A stretch of 64,000 nucleotides of DNA, taken from contig NZ_DS999545.1 in the NCBI RefSeq assembly GCF_000159015.1, forward strand, positions 310,001 to 374,000. Reading direction: 5' to 3'. This document shows positions 17,013-26,282 of this stretch, piece by piece. Numbering within the stretch: the stretch's first letter is position 1; each line of letters begins with the position of its first letter. The notes below the pieces were generated by a model. The model was given only the letters and a program-made list of their open reading frames with translations, had not been told where the DNA came from and searched no databases. The translations under genes were made by a program, and so were the position numbers. This DNA comes from Gleimia coleocanis DSM 15436. GTDB taxonomy: Bacteria > Actinomycetota > Actinomycetes > Actinomycetales > Actinomycetaceae.

Positions 17013-19877
17013 GTGTTTTACCTCGTCACCTTCTTATTCGCTGCCTCACTATTTGCGCCTGCACTGACTCGCCGGTTCAAACGAAACGCTCTGCTTATCC
17101 TGGCACTACCACTGCTAGTAACCTTCATTTGGACTGCAACCCAATACAAGCAAGCGTTTTCTGAAACCCCCCTACAACAGTCCTACATATGGGTAAATAA
17201 CCTTGACTTGTCCTTAACTTTTCAACTCGATGGGTTATCGTGGCTGATGAGCTTAATTGTCACCGGAGTTGGTGCGCTCGTGATGATTTACGCCAGCCGT
17301 TACTTCCCTGAAAACGCTGCTGGATTACCCCTGTTTACTGCTGTTTTTTCTGCTTTCGCAGCCGCCATGTACGGGCTGGTAACCGCCAACCACTTGATGA
17401 TGGTGTATCTATTTTGGGAACTGACGACAATCCTATCATTCCTCTTAATCGGCCATCATTATGACCGCCGCGCGGCCAGAGCAGCCGCCCGTCAGGCAAT
17501 TCACGTTACTTCCCTAGGATCTTTAGCGATGTTCGCGGGCTTCGTAATGATTGCCCTGCCTCATTCAACGACGAAAAACTACTTCATCATTTCAAACCTA
17601 CTGCAAGCGATGGCAAGAGGAGATTATCCAGTTGATTCACTACAGACGATAATTGCGAGCCTATTAATCTTTGCCGGAGCCGCTTCAAAATCCGCCCTCG
17701 TGCCAAATCATTTCTGGCTTCCCGGCGCAATGGCAGCACCTACCCCAGTGTCTTCTTTCCTACATTCCGCAGCAATGGTTAAAGCAGGTGTGTATTTGCT
17801 GGCGCGTTTAGTTCCCGGATTGTCACTAATTCCAGGTTGGTCTGCGACGGTTGTGGGATTCGGTTTGGCAACGATGCTGGTAGGTGGCTATCGTGCGTTA
17901 CGCCAGACAGACTTGAAACTAGTTTTAGCCTATGGAACGGTTTCACAGCTGGGGCTGATCGCAGCTGCCGTGGGATTTGGGTCGCAAACATTGCTGGCAA
18001 CGGGCGTGGTAATGCTAGTCGCACACTCTCTTTTCAAATCCACCCTGTTTATGACGGTAGGTTTGATTGAAAAACTCACAGGGACACGAGATCTGCGTAA
18101 GATTTCGGGATTGTTGTTTCGCCAGCCGTTACTAGCCGCGTTAGCTTTAGTAACTTCAGCTTCGATGGCGGGCTTCCCACCATTTTTAGGGTATTTAGGT
18201 AAGGAGTCTGCGGTTTCTGCGGGGTTATTTGGAACTGATGCAACTTGGATTTCAGATTCTATGCAGAGCGTATTTTTACTTATTTTGGTAGCTGGTTCGG
18301 TTATGACGGCCGCGTACTCCCTGCGTTTTTGGTGGGGGGCTTTTGGAGTGAAACCGGGGGTTGCGTGGTGTGAATGTAAGCCTTTGCCTGGTTTAGCAGC
18401 TTTTCCTTTGGCAGTTTTGGCAGCCTTATCATTTTACCTACCGGTGGTGTCTTTAGCTGACGCGATTTTACATCAGGGAACATTCCAAACTTTACCGGGG
18501 CATGCGCACGTAGCGTACTGGTCGGGGTGGGCTCCGGCGCTGGTTACGTTGGCGATTTTTGTTGGCGGTGGGCTACTTTTCCTATTTAGAGGGCGGGTTG
18601 AGCAACTCCAAGCGAAACTAGAGGTACCTGGTTTAAAAGCTACGTCGTTGTACCGGTGGACCCTGGTGCTTTTGGAGCAGGGTTCGGCAAAAGTAACGGC
18701 TGCGGTACAGCGGGGCTCATTACCGCTGGACGTTATGACTATTATGCTGGTGCTGATTAGTATGCTGGGGTTCAGTCTGGTTTCAGTGTTTAGCAGATTT
18801 TCTGCTGAAGGAGTGTTTAAGTATTCGGTTCCGCTGGCTGATTCTGGGTTACAGGTGGGAGCCGCTATTGTCGCTGTATTGGCAGCTATTATTACAGTGC
18901 GTTCTCGGAAGCGATTGAAAGCTGTTTTAGCTTTAGGAGTTGTTGGTTTAAGCGTGGCCATTATTTTCGTTGACTACGGGGCGCCGGATTTAGCGCTTAC
19001 GCAACTGGTAGTAGAAGTAGTTTCCCTACTGGTATTCGTGCTGGTTTTACGTAAGTTGCCTAAGTATTTTTCCGACCGTCCACTGGTTTCTTCCCGGTGG
19101 GTGCGTTTAGCGGTAGCGGTCAGTTTAGGGTTGGTGGTTTCCGTGGGGAGCCTCGTCATTGCACAGGTGCGCACGGCAGTTCCGAATTCTGTTTTGATTC
19201 CAGCGGAAGCCTACGTATTTGGCGCCGGTAAAAATATTGTGAATGTTATTTTGGTGGACGTACGCGCGTGGGATACAGTTGGGGAACTTTCAGTTCTGCT
19301 GGTGACTGCTACGGGGGTGGCTTCACTGATTTATTTGACGCGGCGTTCGCAGCAGATTCGGGTTCGCCCGATGTTGAAGCGTGGGAAGTGGCTTCCCGGC
19401 GTACAGTTTTTGAATTTGCAGCAGCGATCGTTGATGTTGGAAGTTAGTGCGCGGTTATTGTTCCCAACCTTAGTCGTGGCTTCGATTTGGCTACTTCTTA
19501 CGGGGCATAATGCGCCGGGGGGTGGATTCGTTGGCGGAATGGTCGCGGGTATTGCTTTAATTTTGCGGTATTTGGCGGGTGGTCGTCATGAGCTGAAACT
19601 CGCGTTGCCACTTAATCCGGGGCGATTGCTGGGGCTGGGGCTTTTCTTAGCAACTTTAAGTGGTATATTGCCGCTGCTTTTTGGGGGATCGGTTTTGCAA
19701 ACCGCAGAGTTCGATTGGGATTTAGCTGCTTTGACGGGTTGGCAGGCTTTCGGGCATTTACATTTCACTTCTGCATTGTTATTGGATGTGGGTGTTTATA
19801 TTTTGGTGGTCGCATTGGTTTTGGACATTGTGATGGCGCTGGGCGCTCATTTAGATGAAGTGAAGCAGGAGGGGTGA
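17013..19877 (+). CDS. mrpA: Na+/H+ antiporter subunit A with fused B domain (MrpA/MnhA)
   Basis: About 954 residues from GTG 17013, chosen because AAGGA lies 8 bases upstream and the first hydrophobic segment then starts at once. An in-frame ATG at 16944 has no ribosome site and adds a polar tail. The first about 750 residues match the NuoL-like proton channel (conserved VNHFWLPGAMAAPTPVSSFLHSAAMVKAG-type segment with key Lys/His). The C-terminal about 150 residues are an MnhB-type domain (HNAPGGGFVGGMVAG). This fusion explains the absence of a separate mrpB. The complex exports Na+ in exchange for H+. Confidence 0.93.
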   Translation: MFYLVTFLFAASLFAPALTRRFKRNALLILALPLLVTFIWTATQYKQAFSETPLQQSYIWVNNLDLSLTFQLDGLSWLMSLIVTGVGALVMIYASRYFPENAAGLPLFTAVFSAFAAAMYGLVTANHLMMVYLFWELTTILSFLLIGHHYDRRAARAAARQAIHVTSLGSLAMFAGFVMIALPHSTTKNYFIISNLLQAMARGDYPVDSLQTIIASLLIFAGAASKSALVPNHFWLPGAMAAPTPVSSFLHSAAMVKAGVYLLARLVPGLSLIPGWSATVVGFGLATMLVGGYRALRQTDLKLVLAYGTVSQLGLIAAAVGFGSQTLLATGVVMLVAHSLFKSTLFMTVGLIEKLTGTRDLRKISGLLFRQPLLAALALVTSASMAGFPPFLGYLGKESAVSAGLFGTDATWISDSMQSVFLLILVAGSVMTAAYSLRFWWGAFGVKPGVAWCECKPLPGLAAFPLAVLAALSFYLPVVSLADAILHQGTFQTLPGHAHVAYWSGWAPALVTLAIFVGGGLLFLFRGRVEQLQAKLEVPGLKATSLYRWTLVLLEQGSAKVTAAVQRGSLPLDVMTIMLVLISMLGFSLVSVFSRFSAEGVFKYSVPLADSGLQVGAAIVAVLAAIITVRSRKRLKAVLALGVVGLSVAIIFVDYGAPDLALTQLVVEVVSLLVFVLVLRKLPKYFSDRPLVSSRWVRLAVAVSLGLVVSVGSLVIAQVRTAVPNSVLIPAEAYVFGAGKNIVNVILVDVRAWDTVGELSVLLVTATGVASLIYLTRRSQQIRVRPMLKRGKWLPGVQFLNLQQRSLMLEVSARLLFPTLVVASIWLLLTGHNAPGGGFVGGMVAGIALILRYLAGGRHELKLALPLNPGRLLGLGLFLATLSGILPLLFGGSVLQTAEFDWDLAALTGWQAFGHLHFTSALLLDVGVYILVVALVLDIVMALGAHLDEVKQEG

Positions 19878-20416
19878 TGGCTTCAGTAACTTTAGTGGCG
19901 TTAGCTGGGGTTCTTATTGCCTGCGGCGCGTATTTGGTGACTGACCGGGCTTTGACGCGGATTGTGATTGGTTTAGCGTTACTTACTCATGGAGTAAATC
20001 TGCTGATTTTAGCGTCGGGAGGTGCAGCTGGTTTACCTGCCTTACTGGGACATAATAGGGTAGCTGAAACTGGTTTGCCTGGTGTGGTGGATCCGCTCCC
20101 ACAGGCAATGATGCTTACGGCGATTGTGATTGGTTTAGGCACCACGGCGTTTGGAATGGCGTTGGCGTATCGTTCGTGGGTGCAGGTTGGTCACGATGAA
20201 GTCATTGACGACGTAGAGGATCGTTTACTCGCAAAGCGTGCAGAGTTTGCCCAGTCTTTAGCTGAGGCTTCGACGGGTGATGAGGATCCGGCAGTTGATT
20301 ATGATGCAGAAGATATAGAAACAGCGGAGCCCGCACATATTTTAGATGAGTTGGTTGGTAAAACTACAGATTCTTCAAAATTTGAGGGCGCAATAAAGGA
20401 CGGTGAAGTAAAGTGA
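19877..20416 (+). CDS. mrpC: Na+/H+ antiporter subunit C (MrpC, NuoK-like)
   Basis: 179 residues. ATG 19877 overlaps the mrpA stop and has AGGAGG 4 bases upstream. Three membrane helices make up the NuoK-like core with PLPQAMMLTAIVIGLGTTAF, the conserved family signature. After about residue 118 there is a roughly 60-residue acidic cytoplasmic tail, longer than the usual about 115-residue subunit. Confidence 0.92.
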   Translation: MASVTLVALAGVLIACGAYLVTDRALTRIVIGLALLTHGVNLLILASGGAAGLPALLGHNRVAETGLPGVVDPLPQAMMLTAIVIGLGTTAFGMALAYRSWVQVGHDEVIDDVEDRLLAKRAEFAQSLAEASTGDEDPAVDYDAEDIETAEPAHILDELVGKTTDSSKFEGAIKDGEVK

Positions 20417-22137
20417 ACTGGCTACTTCCAATCCCCGTACTATTACCGCTTTTTGCAGCTGGTTTAGCGTTGCTAGCTAGTCGCCGTCCGCGTTTGCAAC
20501 AGCTCATGTCAATACTCACTTTAGTGATTGTTCTAGGCGTGGGGATTTCTTTAGCAATTGCTGCTAATGAGTCTCCTGTAGTTTTGGATATGGGTAACTG
20601 GGCGGCGCCAATCGGGGTGACTTTAGTTGCCGACAGGTTAGCATCTTTGATGCTAGTGGTATCTCAGCTGGTAACCCTCGCGGTTCTTTCTTATTCAGTC
20701 GCACAAAACCTAACTGATGACGATCCGGATGTGCCGGTAGCAATCTTTCACCCTACTTATTTGATTTTGGTTGCGGGAGTTTCTAACGCCTTTTTAACGG
20801 GAGATTTATTTAATCTCTACGTAGGATTCGAAATGCTGCTGGGGGCCTCATTTGTGCTGATTACGCTTGGAGGCACAGAGGGGCGTACTCGCGCAGGCAC
20901 CATTTATGTAGTGATCTCCCTAGTGTCATCCTTAATTTTCTTAATCGGCATTGCCTATGCTTACGCGGCTACAGGCACCATTAACTTAGCGGAGTTAGCA
21001 CTCCGACTGCGAGAGTTAGAGGCGCCCTCGGGAATGATAATCGAACTCACCCTACTGGTCGCATTCGGAATCAAAGCCGCGGTATTTCCCCTGGCTGCCT
21101 GGCTACCAGACTCATATCCCACCGCACCCGCTCCCGTCACCGCAGTATTCGCCGGTCTACTCACCAAAGTTGGGATTTACGCGCTGATTCGTTTGGAAGT
21201 CCTACTATTCCCCGGGCGTGAAACAGACCTGCTGCTAGGAGTAGTGGGGGTGGCCACCATGATAGTCGGTATCCTTGGAGCAGTCGCCCAAGATGATATT
21301 CGCCGTATCCTCTCATTTACGCTGGTATCCCACATTGGCTTTATGATTTGGGGGTTAGCATTACATTCCCTAAATGGGGTAGCAGCCACGATTTTCTACG
21401 CCGCCCACCATATTCTGGTACAAGCCACCTTATTCCTCATCGTTGGTTTGATTGAACGCTACCGAGGGACTGCTTCTCTACGAGAACTCGGCGGAATGTT
21501 CAAAGGATACCCACTGCTGTCAGGAATGTTCCTAGTAGCGGCATTAAACCTCATTGGCATTCCCCCGCTAACCGGCTTTGTAGGGAAACTTGGCTTAGCA
21601 CAGGCGTCTGTGAACTCAGGAAATTCGCTACTGGCGTGGGCGTTGCTAGGTGCAGGTTTAGTGACTTCATTCCTCACTCTTTATGTAGTGGTGAAAGTCT
21701 GGAACTACGCTTTTTGGCAGCCAGCTGATGACCATTATGTTATTGACCGAGAACTCGGTGAAGAAATGTCGGCTCGACAGCAAGCCGCGTATGAAATCCG
21801 TATTCAACGCCAACGGCAACTTGCAGATAAATCTGATCTGCTTCAAGACTGCTCCCGTACTGAAGCTGAAAAATCAGCCACAGGTACTAATCATTTAATG
21901 TATGTTGCCGCTGGTGGACTGTTAGTAGTCATGCTAGCAATGAGTGGTTTTGCAGGGTTCGTTTATAAGTACGCGCAGGCTGCTGCTTTTGATCAGCTCA
22001 CCCGTTACACCTACATTCACGCAGTGCTAGGTGAAGATAGGCGTGGTATTGGTGAATCTAAAACTTTACGTGAGGAAGCTCCACAGTATCTGCAGGAGTG
22101 GTCAATAAACTGGTATGAGAAAGGCCAACGGAAGTGA
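20413..22137 (+). CDS. mrpD: Na+/H+ antiporter subunit D (MrpD, NuoM/N-like)
   Basis: 574 residues from GTG 20413, overlapping mrpC by 4 bases. The membrane protein belongs to the proton-translocating quinone oxidoreductase family: FEMLLGASFVLITLGG (with Glu on helix 5), IKAAVFPLAAWLPDSYPTAPAPVTAVFAGLLTKVG and AAHHILVQATLFLIVGLIE. The C-terminal about 90 residues after the last conserved helix include a charged cytoplasmic stretch and one more helix. Confidence 0.94.
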   Translation: MNWLLPIPVLLPLFAAGLALLASRRPRLQQLMSILTLVIVLGVGISLAIAANESPVVLDMGNWAAPIGVTLVADRLASLMLVVSQLVTLAVLSYSVAQNLTDDDPDVPVAIFHPTYLILVAGVSNAFLTGDLFNLYVGFEMLLGASFVLITLGGTEGRTRAGTIYVVISLVSSLIFLIGIAYAYAATGTINLAELALRLRELEAPSGMIIELTLLVAFGIKAAVFPLAAWLPDSYPTAPAPVTAVFAGLLTKVGIYALIRLEVLLFPGRETDLLLGVVGVATMIVGILGAVAQDDIRRILSFTLVSHIGFMIWGLALHSLNGVAATIFYAAHHILVQATLFLIVGLIERYRGTASLRELGGMFKGYPLLSGMFLVAALNLIGIPPLTGFVGKLGLAQASVNSGNSLLAWALLGAGLVTSFLTLYVVVKVWNYAFWQPADDHYVIDRELGEEMSARQQAAYEIRIQRQRQLADKSDLLQDCSRTEAEKSATGTNHLMYVAAGGLLVVMLAMSGFAGFVYKYAQAAAFDQLTRYTYIHAVLGEDRRGIGESKTLREEAPQYLQEWSINWYEKGQRK

Positions 22138-22697
22138 AAACCTTATTAAACCGTGTATCGCTTTTCATAACCGGTTGGCTTTTCGGAATTTGGATGCTCC
22201 TCTTCGCAAGTTTTGACCCACTAACTATTATTGGTGGAGTTTTCATAGCGCTCGCGGTGCAGATATTTTTACCACTACCGCATAGTGGGTTTTTCAGGCG
22301 TTTACGTGTGCTACCGTTTCTGTTTTTGATGCTGATGTTTTTACGTGATGTGGTTTTAGCTACCTGGCTGGTGACGAAAGCAGTTTTGGCTACTTTGTTA
22401 GCTCGGTTACGCGGTTTACCAGCTCCGGTAGGGGAGGGGGCTGTGGTAGTAGTGCCTCTGAAATGCGCGCAGGATATTGTCTTGGCGATGACAGCGGGAT
22501 TGATTAACTTGGTTCCGGGAACGATTGTGTTGGAAGTTGATGCGCAGGCAGCTGAGTTGACGTTGCACGTGTTTGATTTAGAAGCTTCCGGTTTTGAAGC
22601 TGGAGTGGTTGCGGCTACGCAAGCGCAGGAAGCGCGGATTATGCGTTGTTCTACGGGGTTGAATGTGAGATCACAGGAAACCAGTGAGGGGAAGTAG
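22134..22697 (+). CDS. mrpE: Na+/H+ antiporter subunit E (MrpE)
   Basis: 187 residues from GTG 22134, overlapping mrpD by 4 bases. Membrane helices lie at the N-terminus (LFITGWLFGIWMLLFASF) and around residues 55-80. The conserved Mrp-E segment with NLVPGTIVLEVD and the C-terminal soluble part (LTLHVFD) follow. Confidence 0.92.
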   Translation: MKTLLNRVSLFITGWLFGIWMLLFASFDPLTIIGGVFIALAVQIFLPLPHSGFFRRLRVLPFLFLMLMFLRDVVLATWLVTKAVLATLLARLRGLPAPVGEGAVVVVPLKCAQDIVLAMTAGLINLVPGTIVLEVDAQAAELTLHVFDLEASGFEAGVVAATQAQEARIMRCSTGLNVRSQETSEGK

Positions 22698-22699
22698 CG

Positions 22700-23011
22700 A
22701 TGCTATTTTGGTTGTACGTGTTTGCGGGGGTTTTAGTATTGTTGGCAGCGTTGCTGACGCTAGTACGTTTAACGTTGGGTCCAACGATTTTGGATCGGGC
22801 TGTGGCAGTGGATGTGCTGACTGTGGTGGCTTTGGCAGGTGGAGGGTTAGCGACCGTTTATTCACCACGGGAAGAGACTATGGTTTTCTTAGTGTTGTTG
22901 GCTTTGACGGGTTTCTTTAGTGCGGTGATTGTGAGTCGTTTCGTGGCGGTACGGGATTCTCACGAGGGCGTTAAACTGATCGACTCCGTAGTTGAGGGAG
23001 AGTTACAGTGA
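22700..23011 (+). CDS. mrpF: Na+/H+ antiporter subunit F (MrpF)
   Basis: 103 residues with three membrane helices. It contains LTLGPTILDRAVAVDVLTV, the MrpF signature GPTxxDRxxAxD. It starts at ATG 22700 just after the mrpE stop, with GAGGGGAAG upstream. Confidence 0.92.
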   Translation: MLFWLYVFAGVLVLLAALLTLVRLTLGPTILDRAVAVDVLTVVALAGGGLATVYSPREETMVFLVLLALTGFFSAVIVSRFVAVRDSHEGVKLIDSVVEGELQ

Positions 23012-23310
23012 ACACGGTTTTACTTTACGTTGGGGCTGTGTGTTTTGTAGGCGCGGCGCTGGTTCTTTTAGTGGCATCTGTGGGGGTTTTGTTATTTAAC
23101 GATATTTTTACGCGTATGCATGCGGCGGCGAAACCACAGTGGCTGGGTGTTTTTTTAATTGCTTTGGGGCTGGTTTGTACCCATCAAACTTGGCAGTGGT
23201 TTTATGTTTCTATGCTGATTGTTTTATTCCAAACCTTGTCTGCTCCGGTGGGTTCTCATTTGTTGGGGCGTTCTGCTTCGCGGTCTTCGGAACTTAATAC
23301 GAAAGATTAA
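23008..23310 (+). CDS. mrpG: Na+/H+ antiporter subunit G (MrpG)
   Basis: 100 residues from GTG 23008, overlapping mrpF by 4 bases. Three membrane helices and the conserved segment DIFTRMHAAAKPQWLGV, which corresponds to the DxxxRxHAxxK signature. Last gene of the mrpACDEFG operon. Confidence 0.92.
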   Translation: MNTVLLYVGAVCFVGAALVLLVASVGVLLFNDIFTRMHAAAKPQWLGVFLIALGLVCTHQTWQWFYVSMLIVLFQTLSAPVGSHLLGRSASRSSELNTKD

Positions 23311-23339
23311 TTTTGAGTTGCCCATTTATTGACACAACT

Positions 23340-23376
23340 TAACTTCGTAATCAGCTTGCCTACTAGAATGAAACTG
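23340..23376 (+). promoter_or_regulatory. purF promoter, apparently leaderless
   Basis: TTAACT (23340-23345), 18-base spacer, TAGAAT (23364-23369), then the GTG of purF at 23376. Transcription would start at or next to the start codon, and no ribosome site is visible. TTGACA at 23329 is an alternative -35, but too far away. Confidence 0.55.
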
Positions 23377-24887
23377 TGCGTGGAGATGGAAAATTATCCT
23401 TAGATTTATCGCCTTCCGACACCCCTGTTCGTGATGAATGTGGGGTATTCGGAGTTTGGGCCCCTGGTGAAGAGGTATCCCGATTCACTTACTTTGGTCT
23501 ATTCGCCCTGCAACATCGCGGCCAGCAGTCTGCTGGTATCGCCGTATCAGATGGTCGCTCAATCCGTATTTATAAAGACATGGGTCTGGTGTCGCAAGTT
23601 TTCGATGATCAGGCACTCACCGGTTTAAAAGGACATCTTGCTGTAGGACATGTTCGCTACGCAACTACAGGGGCGGATATATGGGAAAATGCTCAACCTG
23701 CCTTAGGTCCCACCCCGACTGGAACGATTGCGTTAGCACATAACGGCAACCTTACTAATACGCAAGAACTACGTGGAAAAGTTAAAGAAGTTTCAGAACG
23801 AGAGATTTCTTCTGAATCCACGGACACTATGGTTTTAACTGCACTGCTGGGTGCTTATGGGTCTGCAAAAGAAAAAGCTAACCGTGCAGATGTAGGAACT
23901 AAAGTAGAAGTTCCGCAAACTGTGCGTGGTTCACTTATTGAAGCAGCTCTGAACGTGCTACCTGCAGTTACTGGCGCGTTTTCGCTTTGCTTCATGGATG
24001 AACGGACTCTTTATGGGGCTCGGGATGCTCACGGTATTCGCCCGCTGGTGTTAGGGCGCCTCACCTCTGGTTGGGTGCTTGCCTCTGAAACGGCTGCTCT
24101 TGATATTGTGGGCGCTGACTTTGTTCGCGAAATTGAACCCGGCGAGCTAATCGCTATTGATTCAGATGGAGTTCGCTCATATAAATTTGCTGAGCCCACT
24201 CCACATGGTTGTGCTTTTGAATACTTGTACTTGTCACGTCCGGATACGAAGATCGCTGGGAAATCCATTATTGTTGCACGACAAGCTATGGGAGCTGCTC
24301 TGGCGAAAGAATTCCCAGTGGACGCTGACCTGGTGATCGCCACCCCCGAATCTGGCACGCCCGCGGCTATAGGTTACGCGCAAGCATCTGGTATTCCGTA
24401 CGCTCAGGGTTTAGTAAAAAATGCTTACGTAGGACGCACCTTCATTCAACCTACTCAGTCCCTACGTCAGCTAGGTATTCGTTTGAAACTAAACCCACTG
24501 CGGGAAATCATTGAAGGTAAACGCCTGGTGGTAGTAGATGACTCGATTGTCCGCGGTAACACGCAACGCGCCTTAGTTGCCATGCTTAGGGCTGCCGGCG
24601 CGAAAGAAGTCCACGTGCGCATTTCTGCACCGCCAGTTATGTGGCCGTGCTTCTTCGGCATTGACTTCCCCACCCGCGCGGAACTCATCTCATCTGCAAT
24701 GGACGAAGCCGCTGTTTGTCGCTCCATTGGTGCTGACTCACTGGGATACTTAACGTTGGAAGCACTTGTTGAAGCCACTGGGCAAACAAAAGACCGGCTC
24801 TGTCTTGCATGTTTCACCGGCGAATACCCGATGCCTATCCCACCGGGAACGCCAGTTCCGGGAACCCCAGGTGCCACCACCTGCTGA
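23376..24887 (+). CDS. purF: Amidophosphoribosyltransferase (PurF)
   Basis: 503 residues, first committed step of purine synthesis (PRPP plus glutamine to phosphoribosylamine). A 21-residue propeptide precedes Cys22 (RDECGVFGVWAP), the nucleophile of the N-terminal Ntn glutaminase, as in the processed Bacillus-type enzyme. The PRPP-binding motif LVVVDDSIVRGNT lies at about residue 385. C-terminal cysteines (MWPCFFGID, LCLACFTGEYP) fit the Fe-S-containing subclass. It is followed by purM with a 62-base gap. Confidence 0.95.
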   Translation: MRGDGKLSLDLSPSDTPVRDECGVFGVWAPGEEVSRFTYFGLFALQHRGQQSAGIAVSDGRSIRIYKDMGLVSQVFDDQALTGLKGHLAVGHVRYATTGADIWENAQPALGPTPTGTIALAHNGNLTNTQELRGKVKEVSEREISSESTDTMVLTALLGAYGSAKEKANRADVGTKVEVPQTVRGSLIEAALNVLPAVTGAFSLCFMDERTLYGARDAHGIRPLVLGRLTSGWVLASETAALDIVGADFVREIEPGELIAIDSDGVRSYKFAEPTPHGCAFEYLYLSRPDTKIAGKSIIVARQAMGAALAKEFPVDADLVIATPESGTPAAIGYAQASGIPYAQGLVKNAYVGRTFIQPTQSLRQLGIRLKLNPLREIIEGKRLVVVDDSIVRGNTQRALVAMLRAAGAKEVHVRISAPPVMWPCFFGIDFPTRAELISSAMDEAAVCRSIGADSLGYLTLEALVEATGQTKDRLCLACFTGEYPMPIPPGTPVPGTPGATTC

Positions 24888-24949
24888 AACTGTAGAAGTG
24901 ACGGGTGGGTGTGGAATCCGCCCTCGATAAAGAAACTAAGGAGCCAGAA

Positions 24950-26050
24950 ATGGTTGACTACGCTACTGCGGGAGTGGATATCGAAGCCGGAGACCGCACG
25001 GTTGAACTCATGAAAGCCGCGGTTAATGCCTCTCATAACAACACGGTTTTGGCAGGCGCTGGAGGGTTTGCAGGTTTAATCGACGCATCTGCGTTGGTTG
25101 GAATGAAGCGCCCGCTTTTAGCGTCATCCACTGACGGTGTAGGCACGAAGGTAGCTATCGCACAGGCTATGGATATTCATGACACTATCGGTCAGGATCT
25201 GGTCGGCATGGTCGTGGATGATTTGGTTGTGATGGGCGCTAAGCCACTGTTGATGACCGACTACATTGCTACTGGCAAGGTAGTTCCTGAAAAGATCGCG
25301 GATATTGTGAGAGGTGTTGCGCAGGCCTGCGCGATGGTGGATTGCCCGCTGATTGGCGGCGAAACTGCGGAGCATCCGGGGTTGATGGCTGAGGACGAAT
25401 ACGATATTGCGGGGGCAGCTACTGGCGTGGTTGATGAGCCTAATCTGCTTGGCGCGCACCGAGTGCAGGCTGGCGACGTACTGATTGGCATGGCGGCTTC
25501 CGGTTTACATTCCAATGGTTATTCACTCGTGCGTCGCATTATTGCTGATGCTGGTTGGGAGTGGGATCGTCACGTGGATGAATTTGGTCGCACATTAGGT
25601 GAGGAAGTTTTGGAACCAACTCGCTTATACACGCGCGACTGTTTGGCTCTGATTGATGCTTTGCCCGGACAGGTGCATGCGCTTTCGCATATTACTGGTG
25701 GCGGTTTAGGAGCGAATATCTCTCGTGTGATTCCGCAGGGGCTAACTGCGATTGTGGAACGCGATTCTTGGACTATTCCGCCGGTTTTTGACGTGATGCG
25801 TCGTTTAGGGGCAGTTCCTTGGGCAGCGTTAGAAGAGACGTTGAACCTGGGGGTTGGTATGGTTGCTGTGGTTTCTGCCGAGGGCGCAGCCCAAGCTGTT
25901 TCCGTTTTAGCTGCTGCCGGTATGTCAGCGTGGGTTTTGGGGCGCGTAGTTGCTTCTGATGAAGCTGGTTTACCTGAAGGTCGTTTAGTGCAGGGAGCTA
26001 AGGGCGTTGACGGCGGTGCAGCGTTGTTGGTTCACAAGTATCAGCTGTAA
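24950..26050 (+). CDS. purM: Phosphoribosylformylglycinamidine cyclo-ligase (PurM)
   Basis: 366 residues from ATG 24950 with AAGGAG 6 bases upstream; the in-frame GTG at 24905 is less likely. ATP-dependent closure of the imidazole ring to AIR. Motifs: STDGVGTKVAIAQAM, the catalytic-domain DLVGMVVDDLVVMGAKPL, GGETAEHPG and HITGGGLGANISRV. Typical length. Operon with purF; a strong terminator follows. Confidence 0.95.
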   Translation: MVDYATAGVDIEAGDRTVELMKAAVNASHNNTVLAGAGGFAGLIDASALVGMKRPLLASSTDGVGTKVAIAQAMDIHDTIGQDLVGMVVDDLVVMGAKPLLMTDYIATGKVVPEKIADIVRGVAQACAMVDCPLIGGETAEHPGLMAEDEYDIAGAATGVVDEPNLLGAHRVQAGDVLIGMAASGLHSNGYSLVRRIIADAGWEWDRHVDEFGRTLGEEVLEPTRLYTRDCLALIDALPGQVHALSHITGGGLGANISRVIPQGLTAIVERDSWTIPPVFDVMRRLGAVPWAALEETLNLGVGMVAVVSAEGAAQAVSVLAAAGMSAWVLGRVVASDEAGLPEGRLVQGAKGVDGGAALLVHKYQL

Positions 26051-26064
26051 TAGATTCAGTAACT

Positions 26065-26100
26065 AACGGAGGCTCACAGTATTGTGAGCCTCCGTTTCAT
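26065..26100 (+). terminator. Rho-independent terminator after purM
   Basis: 14 bp stem AACGGAGGCTCACA (26065-26078), loop GTAT, complementary arm (26083-26096), followed by a T-rich stretch. Confidence 0.9.
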
Positions 26101-26218
26101 TTTATGAAAGCTATTAATGAGCAACCATACATGCTTCTAGGTGACAGGTTAAGTTTTGTCCCTATGATTTACGGTGCTGAGGATTCTGTATGACAGATGA
26201 CAAAACGGGAGTATTAAA

Positions 26219-26262
26219 AACTGTTGGGGTTGGGAAGTTTAAACTTCCCAACCCCAACAGTT
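26219..26262 (-). terminator. Terminator of the subtilase gene: 44 bp perfect palindrome
   Basis: A perfect palindrome centred between 26240 and 26241 and flanked by A/T-rich sequence (AAAAA on the left), 21 bases after the minus-strand protease stop. The 22 bp arms make it unusually strong. It is separated from the purM terminator by about 120 bases without a gene. Confidence 0.88.
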
Positions 26263-26282
26263 ATCTATTAGTTGTAACTAGC

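Noticed and set aside
23329-23334. TTGACA as the purF -35 box
   Set aside because: It is 29 bases from TAGAAT, too far; TTAACT at 23340 has correct 18-base spacing.
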